This document shows, piece after piece, positions 25,891-35,003 of a stretch of 64,000 bases of DNA. A model generated the notes under the pieces. The model was not told the DNA's origin. It saw nothing but the letters and a program-made list of their open reading frames with translations, and ran no database searches. The translations under genes and the position numbers were made by a program. Origin of the DNA: JANTGF01 sp963750735 (GTDB taxonomy: Bacteria > Bacteroidota > Bacteroidia > Bacteroidales > VadinHA17); the NCBI GenBank assembly GCA_963750735.1, contig CAVVRY010000003.1:124001-188000 (forward strand). The letters run 5' to 3'. Numbering within the stretch: the stretch's first letter is position 1; each line of letters starts with the position of its first letter.

Positions 25891-26673
25891 TTAACCAAAA
25901 AGTATGGCGATTAAGCCAATAATAAAACAATATAATGCGAAATAAAACAAATTACCCCGTTGAACAATTCGAATCATCCATCTGCAAGCCAATAAACCAG
26001 CAATAAAAGCAGCTACAAAGCCAACGATAATCGGTAATAAACCTGTATTAGCATTCTGGGTAAAATCACCTTTATAAATTTCCAATGCATTTGCAGCAAG
26101 GATTGGTAATATGACCATCAAAAACGAAAATTTTGCAACTTCAGTTCTTTTATCTCCAAGGAGAAGACCCGTAGCAATTGTTGCCCCTGATCTTGAAATC
26201 CCAGGAATTACAGCGAATGCCTGAGCAATACCTATAACAAAGGCATCGATATATGATATGCTTTTATTTTTTGCAGGAGCTAATTTCGTAAATGCCAAAA
26301 AGGAGGCCGTAACCAACAGCATTCCGCCAACTAATTTTATATTTCCATCAAACAAAGACTCAACCTGCTCAGAGAAGAAGACACCCACCACTCCTACTGG
26401 TATCATGGAAACAATTATTTTTAAAACAAATGCAGATTCTTCTGATTTCTTAAAAGAGAAAAAACTTTTAAAAAGAATTACAATTTCTTTCCAGAAGATA
26501 ATAATTGTACTCAATACAGTTGCCCCATGCACTGCAATAGAAAATGCCAGGCTTTGATTTACATCCGTTTTCAATAAATATTTACCTATCTCGAGATGTC
26601 CGCTGCTACTTACAGGCAAAAACTCTGTTAATCCTTGCACCAGGCCAAGGATCAAGGCTTCAATCCAATTCAT
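25891..26673 (-). CDS. uppP: undecaprenyl-diphosphatase
   Basis: Inner-membrane BacA-type phosphatase (260 aa) that recycles undecaprenyl pyrophosphate to the carrier used for peptidoglycan and surface glycans. It has the two family motifs: LTEFLPVSSSGHLEIG near residues 14-29 (Glu and Ser/His of the active site) and IPGISRSGATIATGLLLG near 160-175 (catalytic Arg and Ser). About eight membrane segments. It lies between DUF3098 and truB in a conserved Bacteroidota operon. Confidence 0.96.
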   Translation of the reverse strand: MNWIEALILGLVQGLTEFLPVSSSGHLEIGKYLLKTDVNQSLAFSIAVHGATVLSTIIIFWKEIVILFKSFFSFKKSEESAFVLKIIVSMIPVGVVGVFFSEQVESLFDGNIKLVGGMLLVTASFLAFTKLAPAKNKSISYIDAFVIGIAQAFAVIPGISRSGATIATGLLLGDKRTEVAKFSFLMVILPILAANALEIYKGDFTQNANTGLLPIIVGFVAAFIAGLLACRWMIRIVQRGNLFYFALYCFIIGLIAILFG

Positions 26674-26703
26674 TTAATTGATTTTAAACAGTTAAGAGAA
26701 ATA

Positions 26704-26970
26704 TTAAGCTTTTGGGTTTTTATTCCTGGGCTTTCTCATAATTGCCCAAATTTCAAAGCCAAAACCAGCTAAAACAACAATGGGAGCCAATGTTATCCGT
26801 CGAAAACTAAAAATTTCTTCACTAAATACAGCAGGGTCTTCAGATTTCCCTCCTACCATCAGGAGAAACCCAATAATGATGATAATAAACCCAATTGCCA
26901 GAAATAAATAATTTGACCTATCAAGGGCAAAATTTTCATCCTGGTTATTTATTTTTCCTTTTGTAGCCAT
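26704..26970 (-). CDS. DUF3098 small membrane protein
   Basis: 88 aa with two transmembrane helices (YLFLAIGFIIIIIGFLLMVGG and LAPIVVLAGFGFEIWAIM) and basic ends. Family and position (between ftsX and uppP) match DUF3098 proteins of Bacteroidota. The function is unknown; the constant neighbourhood with ftsX hints at an envelope or division role. The start lies 15 bases after ftsX. Confidence 0.88.
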   Translation of the reverse strand: MATKGKINNQDENFALDRSNYLFLAIGFIIIIIGFLLMVGGKSEDPAVFSEEIFSFRRITLAPIVVLAGFGFEIWAIMRKPRNKNPKA

Positions 26971-26985
26971 AAATCCGTATTAAAT

Positions 26986-27864
26986 TTAATAAAATAAGTC
27001 CCCTTCCTCCATTCTGAGGTATTTATTAACTGAAAAGAATGTGGACACCAAATTAAAAAGTATTCCTAACAGAATTACTGATAAGAATAATGCACCCAAC
27101 ACTCTTAAATCCTGAATTTTCCATAGTTCAACCAGTTCCTGTTGCGCAAGATATAAAACCCCAAGAATTAACAGGATAGCAATTAATGCTGCCAATACTC
27201 CGTGAAGTATGCTTCTTGCCAGAAATGGCTTCCGAATGAACGATTTGGTAGCTCCAACCAGCTGCATGGTATTGATTAAGAATCGCTTTGAATACACTGA
27301 TAGTCGGATAGTATTGTTAATTAAAGTCAGAGCAATAAGAAATAATAACCCGGAAAAGATCAATATTACAAAACTAATCTTTCTAACATTTTCATTGATC
27401 AAATAGATTAAAGACTCATGGTAATAAACCTCTTTAATCAGGGAATAATCCATAAGTTTACTTTCAATAACAGCTATGCTGTCGGCATTGGTGTATGGAG
27501 CATACAAATACACATCAATAGAAGCCAAAAGCGGATTGTAACCCAGAAAATCAATAAAATCTTCACCCAATTCACTTTGAAGTTCTTCGGCTGCTTCTTC
27601 TTTTGAAATGAATTCGGTAGATTTTACATATTCTGAGGCATCAAGGTTCTTCTGTAACCTTCTAACTTCAACTTCTTTCGCATTATCTTTTAAAATGACA
27701 GAAAGATTCAGGCTCTCCTTAACATAGTCAGATAAAATCTGAGCATTAAGAACAAGTAATCCCATTAACCCAATTAGGAACAGAACAAGCGAAATACTAA
27801 TTATGGATGTAAAATAGGAACCCCGGAGCCTCTTTTTTGTGAAATTTGTTTCCCTTCCAGTCAT
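26986..27864 (-). CDS. ftsX: cell division protein FtsX
   Basis: Permease-like subunit of the FtsEX complex that activates cell-wall hydrolases at the septum. From the ATG at 27864 it is 292 aa. The order is a short cytoplasmic N-terminus, TM1 (SIISISLVLFLIGLMGLLVL), a periplasmic domain of about 100 residues (SVILKDNAKEVEVRRLQ, FLGYNPLLASIDVYL), then three C-terminal TMs with the conserved MQLVGATKSFIRKPFL loop. ATGs at 27882 and 27903 are also in frame. A TATATTTG box between them (27884-27891) would place transcription start after both, favouring 27864. ftsE is not adjacent, as is usual in this phylum. Confidence 0.92.
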   Translation of the reverse strand: MTGRETNFTKKRLRGSYFTSIISISLVLFLIGLMGLLVLNAQILSDYVKESLNLSVILKDNAKEVEVRRLQKNLDASEYVKSTEFISKEEAAEELQSELGEDFIDFLGYNPLLASIDVYLYAPYTNADSIAVIESKLMDYSLIKEVYYHESLIYLINENVRKISFVILIFSGLLFLIALTLINNTIRLSVYSKRFLINTMQLVGATKSFIRKPFLARSILHGVLAALIAILLILGVLYLAQQELVELWKIQDLRVLGALFLSVILLGILFNLVSTFFSVNKYLRMEEGDLFY

Positions 27865-27883
27865 CAATTTTTGAATAAACATG

Positions 27884-27891
27884 CAAATATA
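27884..27891 (-). promoter_or_regulatory. Candidate -7 promoter element of ftsX
   Basis: TATATTTG on the minus strand matches the Bacteroidota TAnnTTTG -7 consensus and lies 20 bases before the preferred ftsX ATG. No good TTTG -33 partner is visible at 19-21 bp, so this is tentative. Confidence 0.4.
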
Positions 27892-27952
27892 GCAATAATG
27901 CATGAATCATTGCATACTCTTGCAGGTCAATCAGAAACAAAGAAAGCTGAAA

Positions 27953-28969
27953 TTAATCTATAAACTCGACCCAATTGTAATTATCAGGCTCATCCCCCAG
28001 TTGTATTCCCCGTAACTTATTATACAATTTAAGAGTAACAGGACCCGGTTCTGTATCTGTATAGTTATAGGTTTTATTGGTCTCCGGGTCATAAATTTTA
28101 CTGATCGGGCTAATAACAGCCGCTGTACCACATGCCCCAACTTCCTCAAAAGTATCCAGCTCATCAACCCGAACCTTTCTTCGCTCCACCCTTAAACCCA
28201 AATCTTCGGCCAGCTGCATAAGTGATTTATTAGTTATGGACGGCAGAATTGATTTAGAATCGGGTGTGACATAGGTATTGTCCTTTATTCCGAAGAAATT
28301 AGCAGGTCCACATTCATCGATGTATTTTTTTTCTTTTGCATCAAGAAAAACAATGTTTGCATAATTGTTATCGTGTGCATGCTTAATGGCAGCAAGGCTC
28401 CCGGCATAATTACCACCTACTTTGATATTCCCCGTACCCAATGGAGCTGCCCGGTCATGATCTCTACAAACGATCAAATCAACGGGTTTTATCCCTCCTT
28501 TGAAGTAGGGTCCAACAGGTGTTACAAAAATCATAAGAAGATATTCGGTTGTGGCTTTCACCCCAATTTCCGGTCCGGTTCCAATTAACAGAGGACGAAT
28601 GTACAATGCAGCGCCAGAATCATAAGGGGGAACAAATTCCTTATTCAAGCTAACCACTTTCCAAACCATTTCTTTAAAAAGTTCTTCTGGTGGTTCTGCC
28701 ATTAAAATACCCTTTGCAGATGAAATCAATCTTTTTGCATTGTCTCTCCAACGAAAAACCCGAATGCGATCATCCTTACCACGAAATGCTTTTAATCCTT
28801 CAAATGCTTCCTGCCCATAATGGAGGCAAGTAGCAGCCATGTGCAGATTTATCATTTCAGAATCGGAAACTTCAACCGCCCCCCAACTGTTATTTTTAAA
28901 AGAGCATCTTACATTATAGTTTGTTTTACGATATCCGAAAGGTAAATTATTCCAATCCATACTCAACAT
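27953..28969 (-). CDS. ilvE: branched-chain amino acid aminotransferase (PLP fold type IV)
   Basis: 338 aa. Transfers amino groups between Leu/Ile/Val and 2-oxoglutarate. N-terminal MDWNNLPFGYRKTNYNVRC, CLHYGQEAFEGLKAF and the PLP-Lys region GTGNIKVGGNYAGSL are typical of the longer bacterial/eukaryotic BCAT type. The C-terminus has the conserved EVGACGTAAVISPI. The start is the ATG at 28969, or the ATG at 28960 three codons later, which gives the family N-terminus directly. No ilv or leu genes are adjacent. Confidence 0.95.
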   Translation of the reverse strand: MLSMDWNNLPFGYRKTNYNVRCSFKNNSWGAVEVSDSEMINLHMAATCLHYGQEAFEGLKAFRGKDDRIRVFRWRDNAKRLISSAKGILMAEPPEELFKEMVWKVVSLNKEFVPPYDSGAALYIRPLLIGTGPEIGVKATTEYLLMIFVTPVGPYFKGGIKPVDLIVCRDHDRAAPLGTGNIKVGGNYAGSLAAIKHAHDNNYANIVFLDAKEKKYIDECGPANFFGIKDNTYVTPDSKSILPSITNKSLMQLAEDLGLRVERRKVRVDELDTFEEVGACGTAAVISPISKIYDPETNKTYNYTDTEPGPVTLKLYNKLRGIQLGDEPDNYNWVEFID

Positions 28970-29053
28970 TTTTTATTAAAATACTTGACTTTTTCATTCA
29001 GGATATAAAGTTAAAATAAGCATCTGTTTTAGCAATATTTTTTGATGTGTTGT

Positions 29054-30946
29054 TTAACTATTTTCCATTAATTGAAAGACTTTTTTTAACTGTTCATTCT
29101 TGTCCACTTCTCTTGATTCCTTACCTGCCTTTGTATAATACTCATGTTCACCGATCAATTTAGTCTGGAATACTTTCCAGTCTGCCAGGGAATTTATTCC
29201 GCTTCTCTCACGCTGTTCTTTGAATAATTCCATTGAATTATCCTTATAATCTTTACTCCCAAGATATTCAAGAATAGCATCACAAAAGATCTTTTCAGAC
29301 AAATTCTTTGGATTACACGGGTAATGGGCTGATAAGATCAAATTACACACCTTGTCAATTTGCTTATTTGAATAACCGGAATCTGGTAGAATCTCTTTTG
29401 CATAATCGCAAGCTGAATTTCCTGCATCTTCATAATTCAACGAGAATCCAATATTATAAAGAGGTCCAGCAGTCTTCAATAGAAGTAATTCTTCCTGCGA
29501 AATACTTTCCTTTTTGCTGAAAGTCTCAATCCGCTCTTTAATTTTTCGAACAAAATCAGAGTTATGGAAATACATATTCGATGGTGCTTCTTCAAGTTTA
29601 CTAATAACCTTATCTTCCACATCCATCATTTTGAGAAATTGCAATCTGGTAAAAAAGCTTTCATTGGGCATTCCCTCCTTTTCACCAACAAACTCAGGCT
29701 TAAGATTCTCAACAAAATACATATCAATTTCACCTTTGTATTTAATTGGCATTTTACCTCTGTGCTTACAATCAAAAAAATCTATCACCAGATCATAGGT
29801 TGACTCTGATATATTGATTTTGCCAGCTTCACCTGATGATTCCATTCGGCTAGCAGTGTTTACAGTATCTCCCCAGATATCATAGGAAAGTTTCTTGTGT
29901 CCTACCACACCTGCAATAACCGGGCCCGTATGAATTCCTATACGAATATCCCAAATTTTTGTGTGAGCCAAATTGGCCTTTTCATGCATCTTCATCATAT
30001 AATGCTTCATCTCCAGGGCAGCCATTACTACCTCAACGGGGTTCGTCCTGTTTTTTTCTGGTATGCCTCCTGCACACATATAAGCATCACCAATGGTTTT
30101 GATTTTTTCAATGTTATACTTCTCCACCACTGTATCAAAATAAAGGAAAAAATGATCTAACTGATCAATTAATGTCTCCGGATTCATCTGCTCAGCCAAT
30201 TTCGTAAAGCCCTGAATATCTGAAAATAAAACTGTCGCCAGTTCATACTTCTTTTTTGAAGCTCTTCCCTTTACCTTTATTTCATCAGCTGTTCCTTTCG
30301 GTAAAACATTTTCCAAAAGATTTTCGGATTTGTCCTTTTCTTTTACAAGTTCATTTGTACGGTTATTTATAATTCTCTCCAAACGAAATCTTTCCCTCGC
30401 AAAACGGTAACTCACAATTTTTGATATCATCCTGAAAAATAACACAATGGCAACTAAATAAATCAAATAGGCAACAGTTGTTTTATACAAAGGTGGTACA
30501 ATCCTGAATTTAAAAATACTTTCTAACGAGGGTAGATCCTCTGAATTATTGTATCGAACATGGAAAGTATATCTTCCTGAGGACAAATTATAATACTCCT
30601 TTAAAGGCAAATCTTGTAAATTTCCCCAATCCTTATCCAATCCCTCTAAGAAGTACTGAAAAAAATACCCTGGAGGTAAGGTATCTTGAGACATAATCAA
30701 TTCCAATGACCTGAATTTACCTTGAATACTAAATTCTTTTGAAAAAAAATTCTCAATCTGATCAGGTCTTTGGCCTTTATTTTTTAATGAAAAAATAACA
30801 GAATCTCCATTCAGCACAACTTGCTGTATTTCAGGTGACTTAACGCTGTTGAAAGCACTGTCAGAACCTAAGACGGGTAAGCAGAAAAGGAAGGAGGCAA
30901 ATAATAAAATTAAGATATTATTGGTTATATTTTTAAGAAAATTCAT
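29054..30946 (-). CDS. membrane class III adenylate cyclase with Y_Y_Y sensor and degenerate HD domain
   Basis: 630 aa. A signal-like N-terminus (LILLFASFLFCLPVLG) leads to a periplasmic beta domain of the Y_Y_Y type (FLEGLDKDWG, YTFHVRYNNS), one TM (VAYLIYLVAIVLFFRMI, about 160-178), a coiled linker, then the cyclase domain from about residue 235 to 415. Metal Asp residues are in VLFSDIQGF and TIGDAYM. The Lys of EKIKTIGD and the Asp of YDIWGD predict ATP, not GTP, and Asn and Arg of NTASRM complete the site. The last 170 residues align with the HD domain of the 35.0-36.4 kb paralogue, but the HD pair reads YN and the other ligands are gone. So it makes cAMP, probably in response to an external signal. 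Confidence 0.88.
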   Translation of the reverse strand: MNFLKNITNNILILLFASFLFCLPVLGSDSAFNSVKSPEIQQVVLNGDSVIFSLKNKGQRPDQIENFFSKEFSIQGKFRSLELIMSQDTLPPGYFFQYFLEGLDKDWGNLQDLPLKEYYNLSSGRYTFHVRYNNSEDLPSLESIFKFRIVPPLYKTTVAYLIYLVAIVLFFRMISKIVSYRFARERFRLERIINNRTNELVKEKDKSENLLENVLPKGTADEIKVKGRASKKKYELATVLFSDIQGFTKLAEQMNPETLIDQLDHFFLYFDTVVEKYNIEKIKTIGDAYMCAGGIPEKNRTNPVEVVMAALEMKHYMMKMHEKANLAHTKIWDIRIGIHTGPVIAGVVGHKKLSYDIWGDTVNTASRMESSGEAGKINISESTYDLVIDFFDCKHRGKMPIKYKGEIDMYFVENLKPEFVGEKEGMPNESFFTRLQFLKMMDVEDKVISKLEEAPSNMYFHNSDFVRKIKERIETFSKKESISQEELLLLKTAGPLYNIGFSLNYEDAGNSACDYAKEILPDSGYSNKQIDKVCNLILSAHYPCNPKNLSEKIFCDAILEYLGSKDYKDNSMELFKEQRERSGINSLADWKVFQTKLIGEHEYYTKAGKESREVDKNEQLKKVFQLMENS

Positions 30947-31035
30947 ACCTTGTAAAACAAAATACCCTATTTTATCGTATTTTCAAAAGTATAATATTTA
31001 TTTAATAGTTGTTTAACTCTAGTAACAAAAACATT

Positions 31036-31875
31036 ATGGCAAAAGGTAAAGACACCATTGTTGTACCCCACGATTTTTCAGTTGTAGGTGATTATGCCCT
31101 GGAAAATGCTTTGGCAATATCTCAGGCAATGGAAAACCAGATAGTTGTTTTACATATTGTTAAAAGTAATGCTGAAGTAAGGGCTGCTGAAGAGAAGTGT
31201 AAAGAAATATGTGAGAAGTTCTTTGAGGATCATTTTGTAAAACCTCGTTATGTGGTTAAGGTGGGGAGTATTTTCCATGATATTGGAAGTGTTGCTGATG
31301 CTGAAAATGCAAATCTCGTGGTTATGGGCACCCATGGTGTTAAAGGGATGCAAAAATTAACCGGTAGTTGGGCATTAAAAGTCATAGTTAGTTCTAAAGT
31401 CCCATTTATCATTGTTCAGGGGCGACCAAGGTCGAAGACTTTTGATAAAATTGTTTTCCCAATTGATTTTCGTTTTGAAAACAAAGAGAAAAATTCTTGG
31501 GTGAGTTATCTTGCCAATTACTATAAAACAAAGTTTTACTTCTTTAAGCAGGATACATCTGACAAGTCATTTAAAGCAAAGGTGCAAAGTAATACTCTAT
31601 TTGCTAAGAGGTATTTTAAATCTAAAGGAATTGATTTTGAGATTCATTCAGCCCCGGGAAAAAGGAGGTTCGCTCTTGAAACAATTGATTTTGCCAAACA
31701 AATTGAAGCAGACCTTATTCTGGTTATGACCACTGCTGATATAGGATTGGCAGACTATATGCTCGGTGCAAATGAGCAACAAATTATAGCAAATTCTGAA
31801 AAAATTCCCGTTATGTGTGTTAATCCAAATCCAGAATTACGCAAAGCTGGAGGTTTTTCTGCCATGGGTGGTTAA
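31036..31875 (+). CDS. universal stress protein, two tandem Usp domains
   Basis: 279 aa from the ATG at 31036; the frame extends to a TTG at 31009 but the Usp fold begins right after the ATG (KDTIVVPHDFSVVGDYAL). Domain 1 covers about 1-130 and has the ATP-loop-like VVMGTHGVKGMQKLTGS. Domain 2 covers about 138-270 (FDKIVFPIDFRFENKEKN to LILVMTTADIGLADYMLGAN) and has lost the glycine-rich GxxGx9G(S/T) loop. Cytoplasmic; role in stress or adhesion is only inferred from the family. It is divergent from the adenylate cyclase. Confidence 0.9.
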   Translation: MAKGKDTIVVPHDFSVVGDYALENALAISQAMENQIVVLHIVKSNAEVRAAEEKCKEICEKFFEDHFVKPRYVVKVGSIFHDIGSVADAENANLVVMGTHGVKGMQKLTGSWALKVIVSSKVPFIIVQGRPRSKTFDKIVFPIDFRFENKEKNSWVSYLANYYKTKFYFFKQDTSDKSFKAKVQSNTLFAKRYFKSKGIDFEIHSAPGKRRFALETIDFAKQIEADLILVMTTADIGLADYMLGANEQQIIANSEKIPVMCVNPNPELRKAGGFSAMGG

Positions 31876-31900
31876 AAAATTCAAAAAAAGTTGCATTTTA

Positions 31901-31930
31901 AACAAGGATTTCACATCCTTGTTTTTTTTT
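31901..31930 (+). terminator. Rho-independent terminator after usp
   Basis: A perfect 9-bp stem (AACAAGGAT / ATCCTTGTT) with a TTCAC loop followed by a run of seven Ts. It is 25 bases past the usp stop and 18 bases before the rdgB start, so rdgB must have its own start site or depend on read-through. Confidence 0.85.
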
Positions 31931-31947
31931 GTTCTAAAATCACTACG

Positions 31948-32529
31948 ATGAAATTAATCTTTGCTACACAGAATAAGCATAAAATTGAGGAAATAAAGCC
32001 GGGATTGAATCCGCAAATTGAGTTGATTGATTTGGAAAACCTTGGTTTTAAGGAAGATGTTCCTGAAAATGCTGATACTCTGGAAGGGAATGCTCTTGAA
32101 AAAGCCAATTTCATTTATTCTAAATACCATATTGATACTATTTCAGATGATACAGGTTTGGAGGTTGAAAGTCTGAATGGAGAGCCGGGTATTTATTCTG
32201 CCCGATATGCTGGTGAATCAAAAAATTCTGACGATAACATTGATAAACTATTGCAGAATTTAAAAGGAAAATCGAACAGGAAAGCACGATTTAAAACTGT
32301 TATTGCTCTCATTCTTGACCAAAAAGAATATGTATTCGAGGGTATAGTGGAAGGAGAAATTATTGAAAGTAGAAAAGGAGAAATGGGCTTTGGGTATGAT
32401 CCTGTATTTCAACCAACTGGCTATAATAAAACTTTCGCAGAAATGACCCTGGAAGAAAAAAATGAGATAAGCCACAGAGCAAGAGCTCTTAAAAAACTTA
32501 CAATCTTTTTAAATGAATTGGTTGGCTAA
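31948..32529 (+). CDS. rdgB: XTP/dITP diphosphatase (RdgB/HAM1 family)
   Basis: 193 aa from the ATG at 31948; the family N-terminus (MKLIFATQNKHKIEEI, with the nucleotide-binding TxNxxK) starts there, and the frame upstream to a TTG at 31891 runs through a terminator. It hydrolyses non-canonical purine triphosphates such as ITP and XTP. Motifs: DDTGLEVESLNGEPGIYSAR with the catalytic Asp, and GFGYDPVF with SHRARALKK near the end. It is immediately upstream of porZ. Confidence 0.95.
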   Translation: MKLIFATQNKHKIEEIKPGLNPQIELIDLENLGFKEDVPENADTLEGNALEKANFIYSKYHIDTISDDTGLEVESLNGEPGIYSARYAGESKNSDDNIDKLLQNLKGKSNRKARFKTVIALILDQKEYVFEGIVEGEIIESRKGEMGFGYDPVFQPTGYNKTFAEMTLEEKNEISHRARALKKLTIFLNELVG

Positions 32530-32663
32530 TATTTTGTGGATGCAAGATCAATTTTTATGAAAAAACATAGTATACCAATTATGCAAATAATCCGTTTAAG
32601 GTTTAATAGTATATTAATTTCACATGATACAATGAAGCCCACAAAGATTGGCTTTTAATAATA

Positions 32664-35003
32664 ATGAAGAGAAAGGATTTCATCTTTAGTTTCTTAATAC
32701 AATCAAGGATTTTATTTTTCCTGATCATTCTGTTTCTTCATTTCCTTCAAAGTGCAAACGGTCAGTTGAAAATAGGTGACTGGCGTGATCATTATCCATA
32801 CACCCAGGCAATAAGCCTAACTGATTTAGGTGATAAAATCTACTGTGCCAGCACGCTTGCTATGTTTTCATTCAATAAGAACGACAATTCAATTGAAAAG
32901 TTTTCTCAAGTGCAGGGACTTTCTGATATTTCCATTTCATTTGTTAAGTATTCACCTGATTATAAAACCCTTCTAGTAGCCTATCAGAACGGTAATATTG
33001 ACCTTATTCAGAGTACCGGCGTTACAAATTTATCTGATATATTACGTTCATCTGTGGCAGGCAAAAAGAATATAAACAATGCCTTGTTTATTGGACAGTA
33101 TGTTTATCTCTCATGTGATTTTGGAATTGTAGTATTAGATCTGGAAAAGAAGGAGTTTAAAGATACTTATTTTATAGGTGAGAATGGTGATCCAATGCCC
33201 GTTTATGAAATTGCCCTATTAAATGAAAAACTTTATGCTGCTACTGAAAGGGGTGTACTATCAGCCAATATAGACGATCCCTTATTGGTTGATTTTACCC
33301 ACTGGATTCGTGAATCGGGTATACCTAATTCTTATACTACCTATACTGCCATTGTTAGCTTAGGTTCCGAGCTTTTCGTCAATCAAACTGAAACGATTAA
33401 TTCCATAGATTCTGTTTTTAAATACAATGGAACAGCATGGGAATACTTTACTAATTCAAATGGAAAGAATTGGGCTTTGTATGCCGGGGCTAACAAGCTA
33501 ATATTAACAGGTGACAAACTTTTACATATTTACAGCGGATCTTCGATTCCTCAACACGTTATTAGCGATTATGGCTGGGGGGTAATTGATCCAAGGAACG
33601 CGCTAATTGATATTGCTGGAACACTTTGGATTTCAGATCATATGCACGGGCTTGTAAAAAGTGATGACTATAATTTCTTTGATGGAATGTTCCCAAATGG
33701 TCCATATCTAAATGATGTTTATTCAATGCATTTCAATCATAATACTCTCTGGATTTCAGGTGGGGGATTGACACAACTATGGAGTAACCTTTGGAAAAAT
33801 GGGCAAATTAATTCCTTTAATAGCGGATCATGGAAAAGTAAATTCTATTATTCTGTTCAGGATATTGTTAATGTTGTTTCACATCCCTCTGATCCAAATC
33901 TAACATATGCTGCAACCTGGGGAAGTGGCCTTTTGGAGTTAGCAGAAGATGAGATAGTTACGATATTCAACGAAGAGAACAGCTCATTGCAGGCAAATTC
34001 CCAGGGAGCATCGAATATCAGGACTTATGGTTTGCTATTTGACAGGAATAGCAATCTCTGGGTAAGCAACAGCAACGTAACTAATCCAATATCTGTCAAA
34101 ACGCCCTCTGGTAGCTGGAAAAGCTTTCGTTTTAATGGTCAGGCAAGTAATATGGCTTTGGGTAGTATAATTGAGACAGACTATGGTGACAAGTGGGTTT
34201 TTGCTCCCAGGGATGGAAAGCTGCTAATTTTCAATGAAAACCAAACAATTGAGGATGAATCAGATGATGGATTTAAAAGGATTTCACTTGTAGACCAGGA
34301 TGGAAAAACCTATCAGGAAATAAATTGTATCGCAGAGGATCTGGATGGAAATATATGGGTGGGCACAAACCAGGGGCCTTTGGTCTATTATAGCCCCGGA
34401 GATATTCTTTATGGTGGAAATACTATAGCCCAGAAAGTAAAGATCCCTAGAAATGATGGTAGTGGACTGGCAGACTATTTATTAAATACAGAGGAAATTA
34501 CAACTATCGTTGTGGATGGTGCAAACAGGAAATGGTTTGGAACAAAAGATGCAGGAGCTTTCCTGTTTTCTGCAGATGCGACCCAGGAAATTAACAGTTT
34601 AAGTAAGGAAACCAGCCCTCTCCCATCAAATTGGATAACGGCTATGGCTATAGATCCAAAGTCTGGTGAAGTATACATTGGAACAGAATATGGGACTCTT
34701 TCATATAAGGGCTCAGCAATAAGTCCAACTGATAATATGGCTCAGGTATATGTCTATCCTAATCCCGTTCGGGAAAATTACTATGGACCCATAACCATAA
34801 CGGGTTTAGTTGAAGACGCGGATGTAAAAATAACCGACATCAGTGGAAATCTGGTAAATGTTCCTGAGGTTTTAGGTGGTCAGGCAATTTGGGATGGAAC
34901 TAACCAGCTTGGTGAAAGAGTTAAAACTGGTGTTTATATGGTTTTTATTAGCAATAAGGACGGCTCACAAACCTTTATTACCAAGATCCTATTTATCAAT
35001 TAA
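32664..35003 (+). CDS. porZ: type IX secretion system component PorZ (two-beta-propeller protein)
   Basis: 779 aa with a Sec signal peptide (about 1-33, ending QSANG). The N-terminus (IGDWRDHYPYTQAISLTDLG, then DKIYCASTLAMFSFNKND) and the continuous beta-propeller sequence (for example NLWVSNSNVTNPIS, NIWVGTNQGPLVYYS, RKWFGTKDAGAFLFS) match PorZ. The C-terminal domain (VYVYPNPVREN to FITKILFIN) is a type-A T9SS sorting domain. PorZ belongs to the surface complex that cleaves the sorting domain and attaches substrates to A-LPS. Proximity to recO is the common context for this gene in the phylum; here an adenylate cyclase gene lies between them. The stop overlaps that cyclase gene by 3 bases. 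Confidence 0.85.
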   Translation: MKRKDFIFSFLIQSRILFFLIILFLHFLQSANGQLKIGDWRDHYPYTQAISLTDLGDKIYCASTLAMFSFNKNDNSIEKFSQVQGLSDISISFVKYSPDYKTLLVAYQNGNIDLIQSTGVTNLSDILRSSVAGKKNINNALFIGQYVYLSCDFGIVVLDLEKKEFKDTYFIGENGDPMPVYEIALLNEKLYAATERGVLSANIDDPLLVDFTHWIRESGIPNSYTTYTAIVSLGSELFVNQTETINSIDSVFKYNGTAWEYFTNSNGKNWALYAGANKLILTGDKLLHIYSGSSIPQHVISDYGWGVIDPRNALIDIAGTLWISDHMHGLVKSDDYNFFDGMFPNGPYLNDVYSMHFNHNTLWISGGGLTQLWSNLWKNGQINSFNSGSWKSKFYYSVQDIVNVVSHPSDPNLTYAATWGSGLLELAEDEIVTIFNEENSSLQANSQGASNIRTYGLLFDRNSNLWVSNSNVTNPISVKTPSGSWKSFRFNGQASNMALGSIIETDYGDKWVFAPRDGKLLIFNENQTIEDESDDGFKRISLVDQDGKTYQEINCIAEDLDGNIWVGTNQGPLVYYSPGDILYGGNTIAQKVKIPRNDGSGLADYLLNTEEITTIVVDGANRKWFGTKDAGAFLFSADATQEINSLSKETSPLPSNWITAMAIDPKSGEVYIGTEYGTLSYKGSAISPTDNMAQVYVYPNPVRENYYGPITITGLVEDADVKITDISGNLVNVPEVLGGQAIWDGTNQLGERVKTGVYMVFISNKDGSQTFITKILFIN

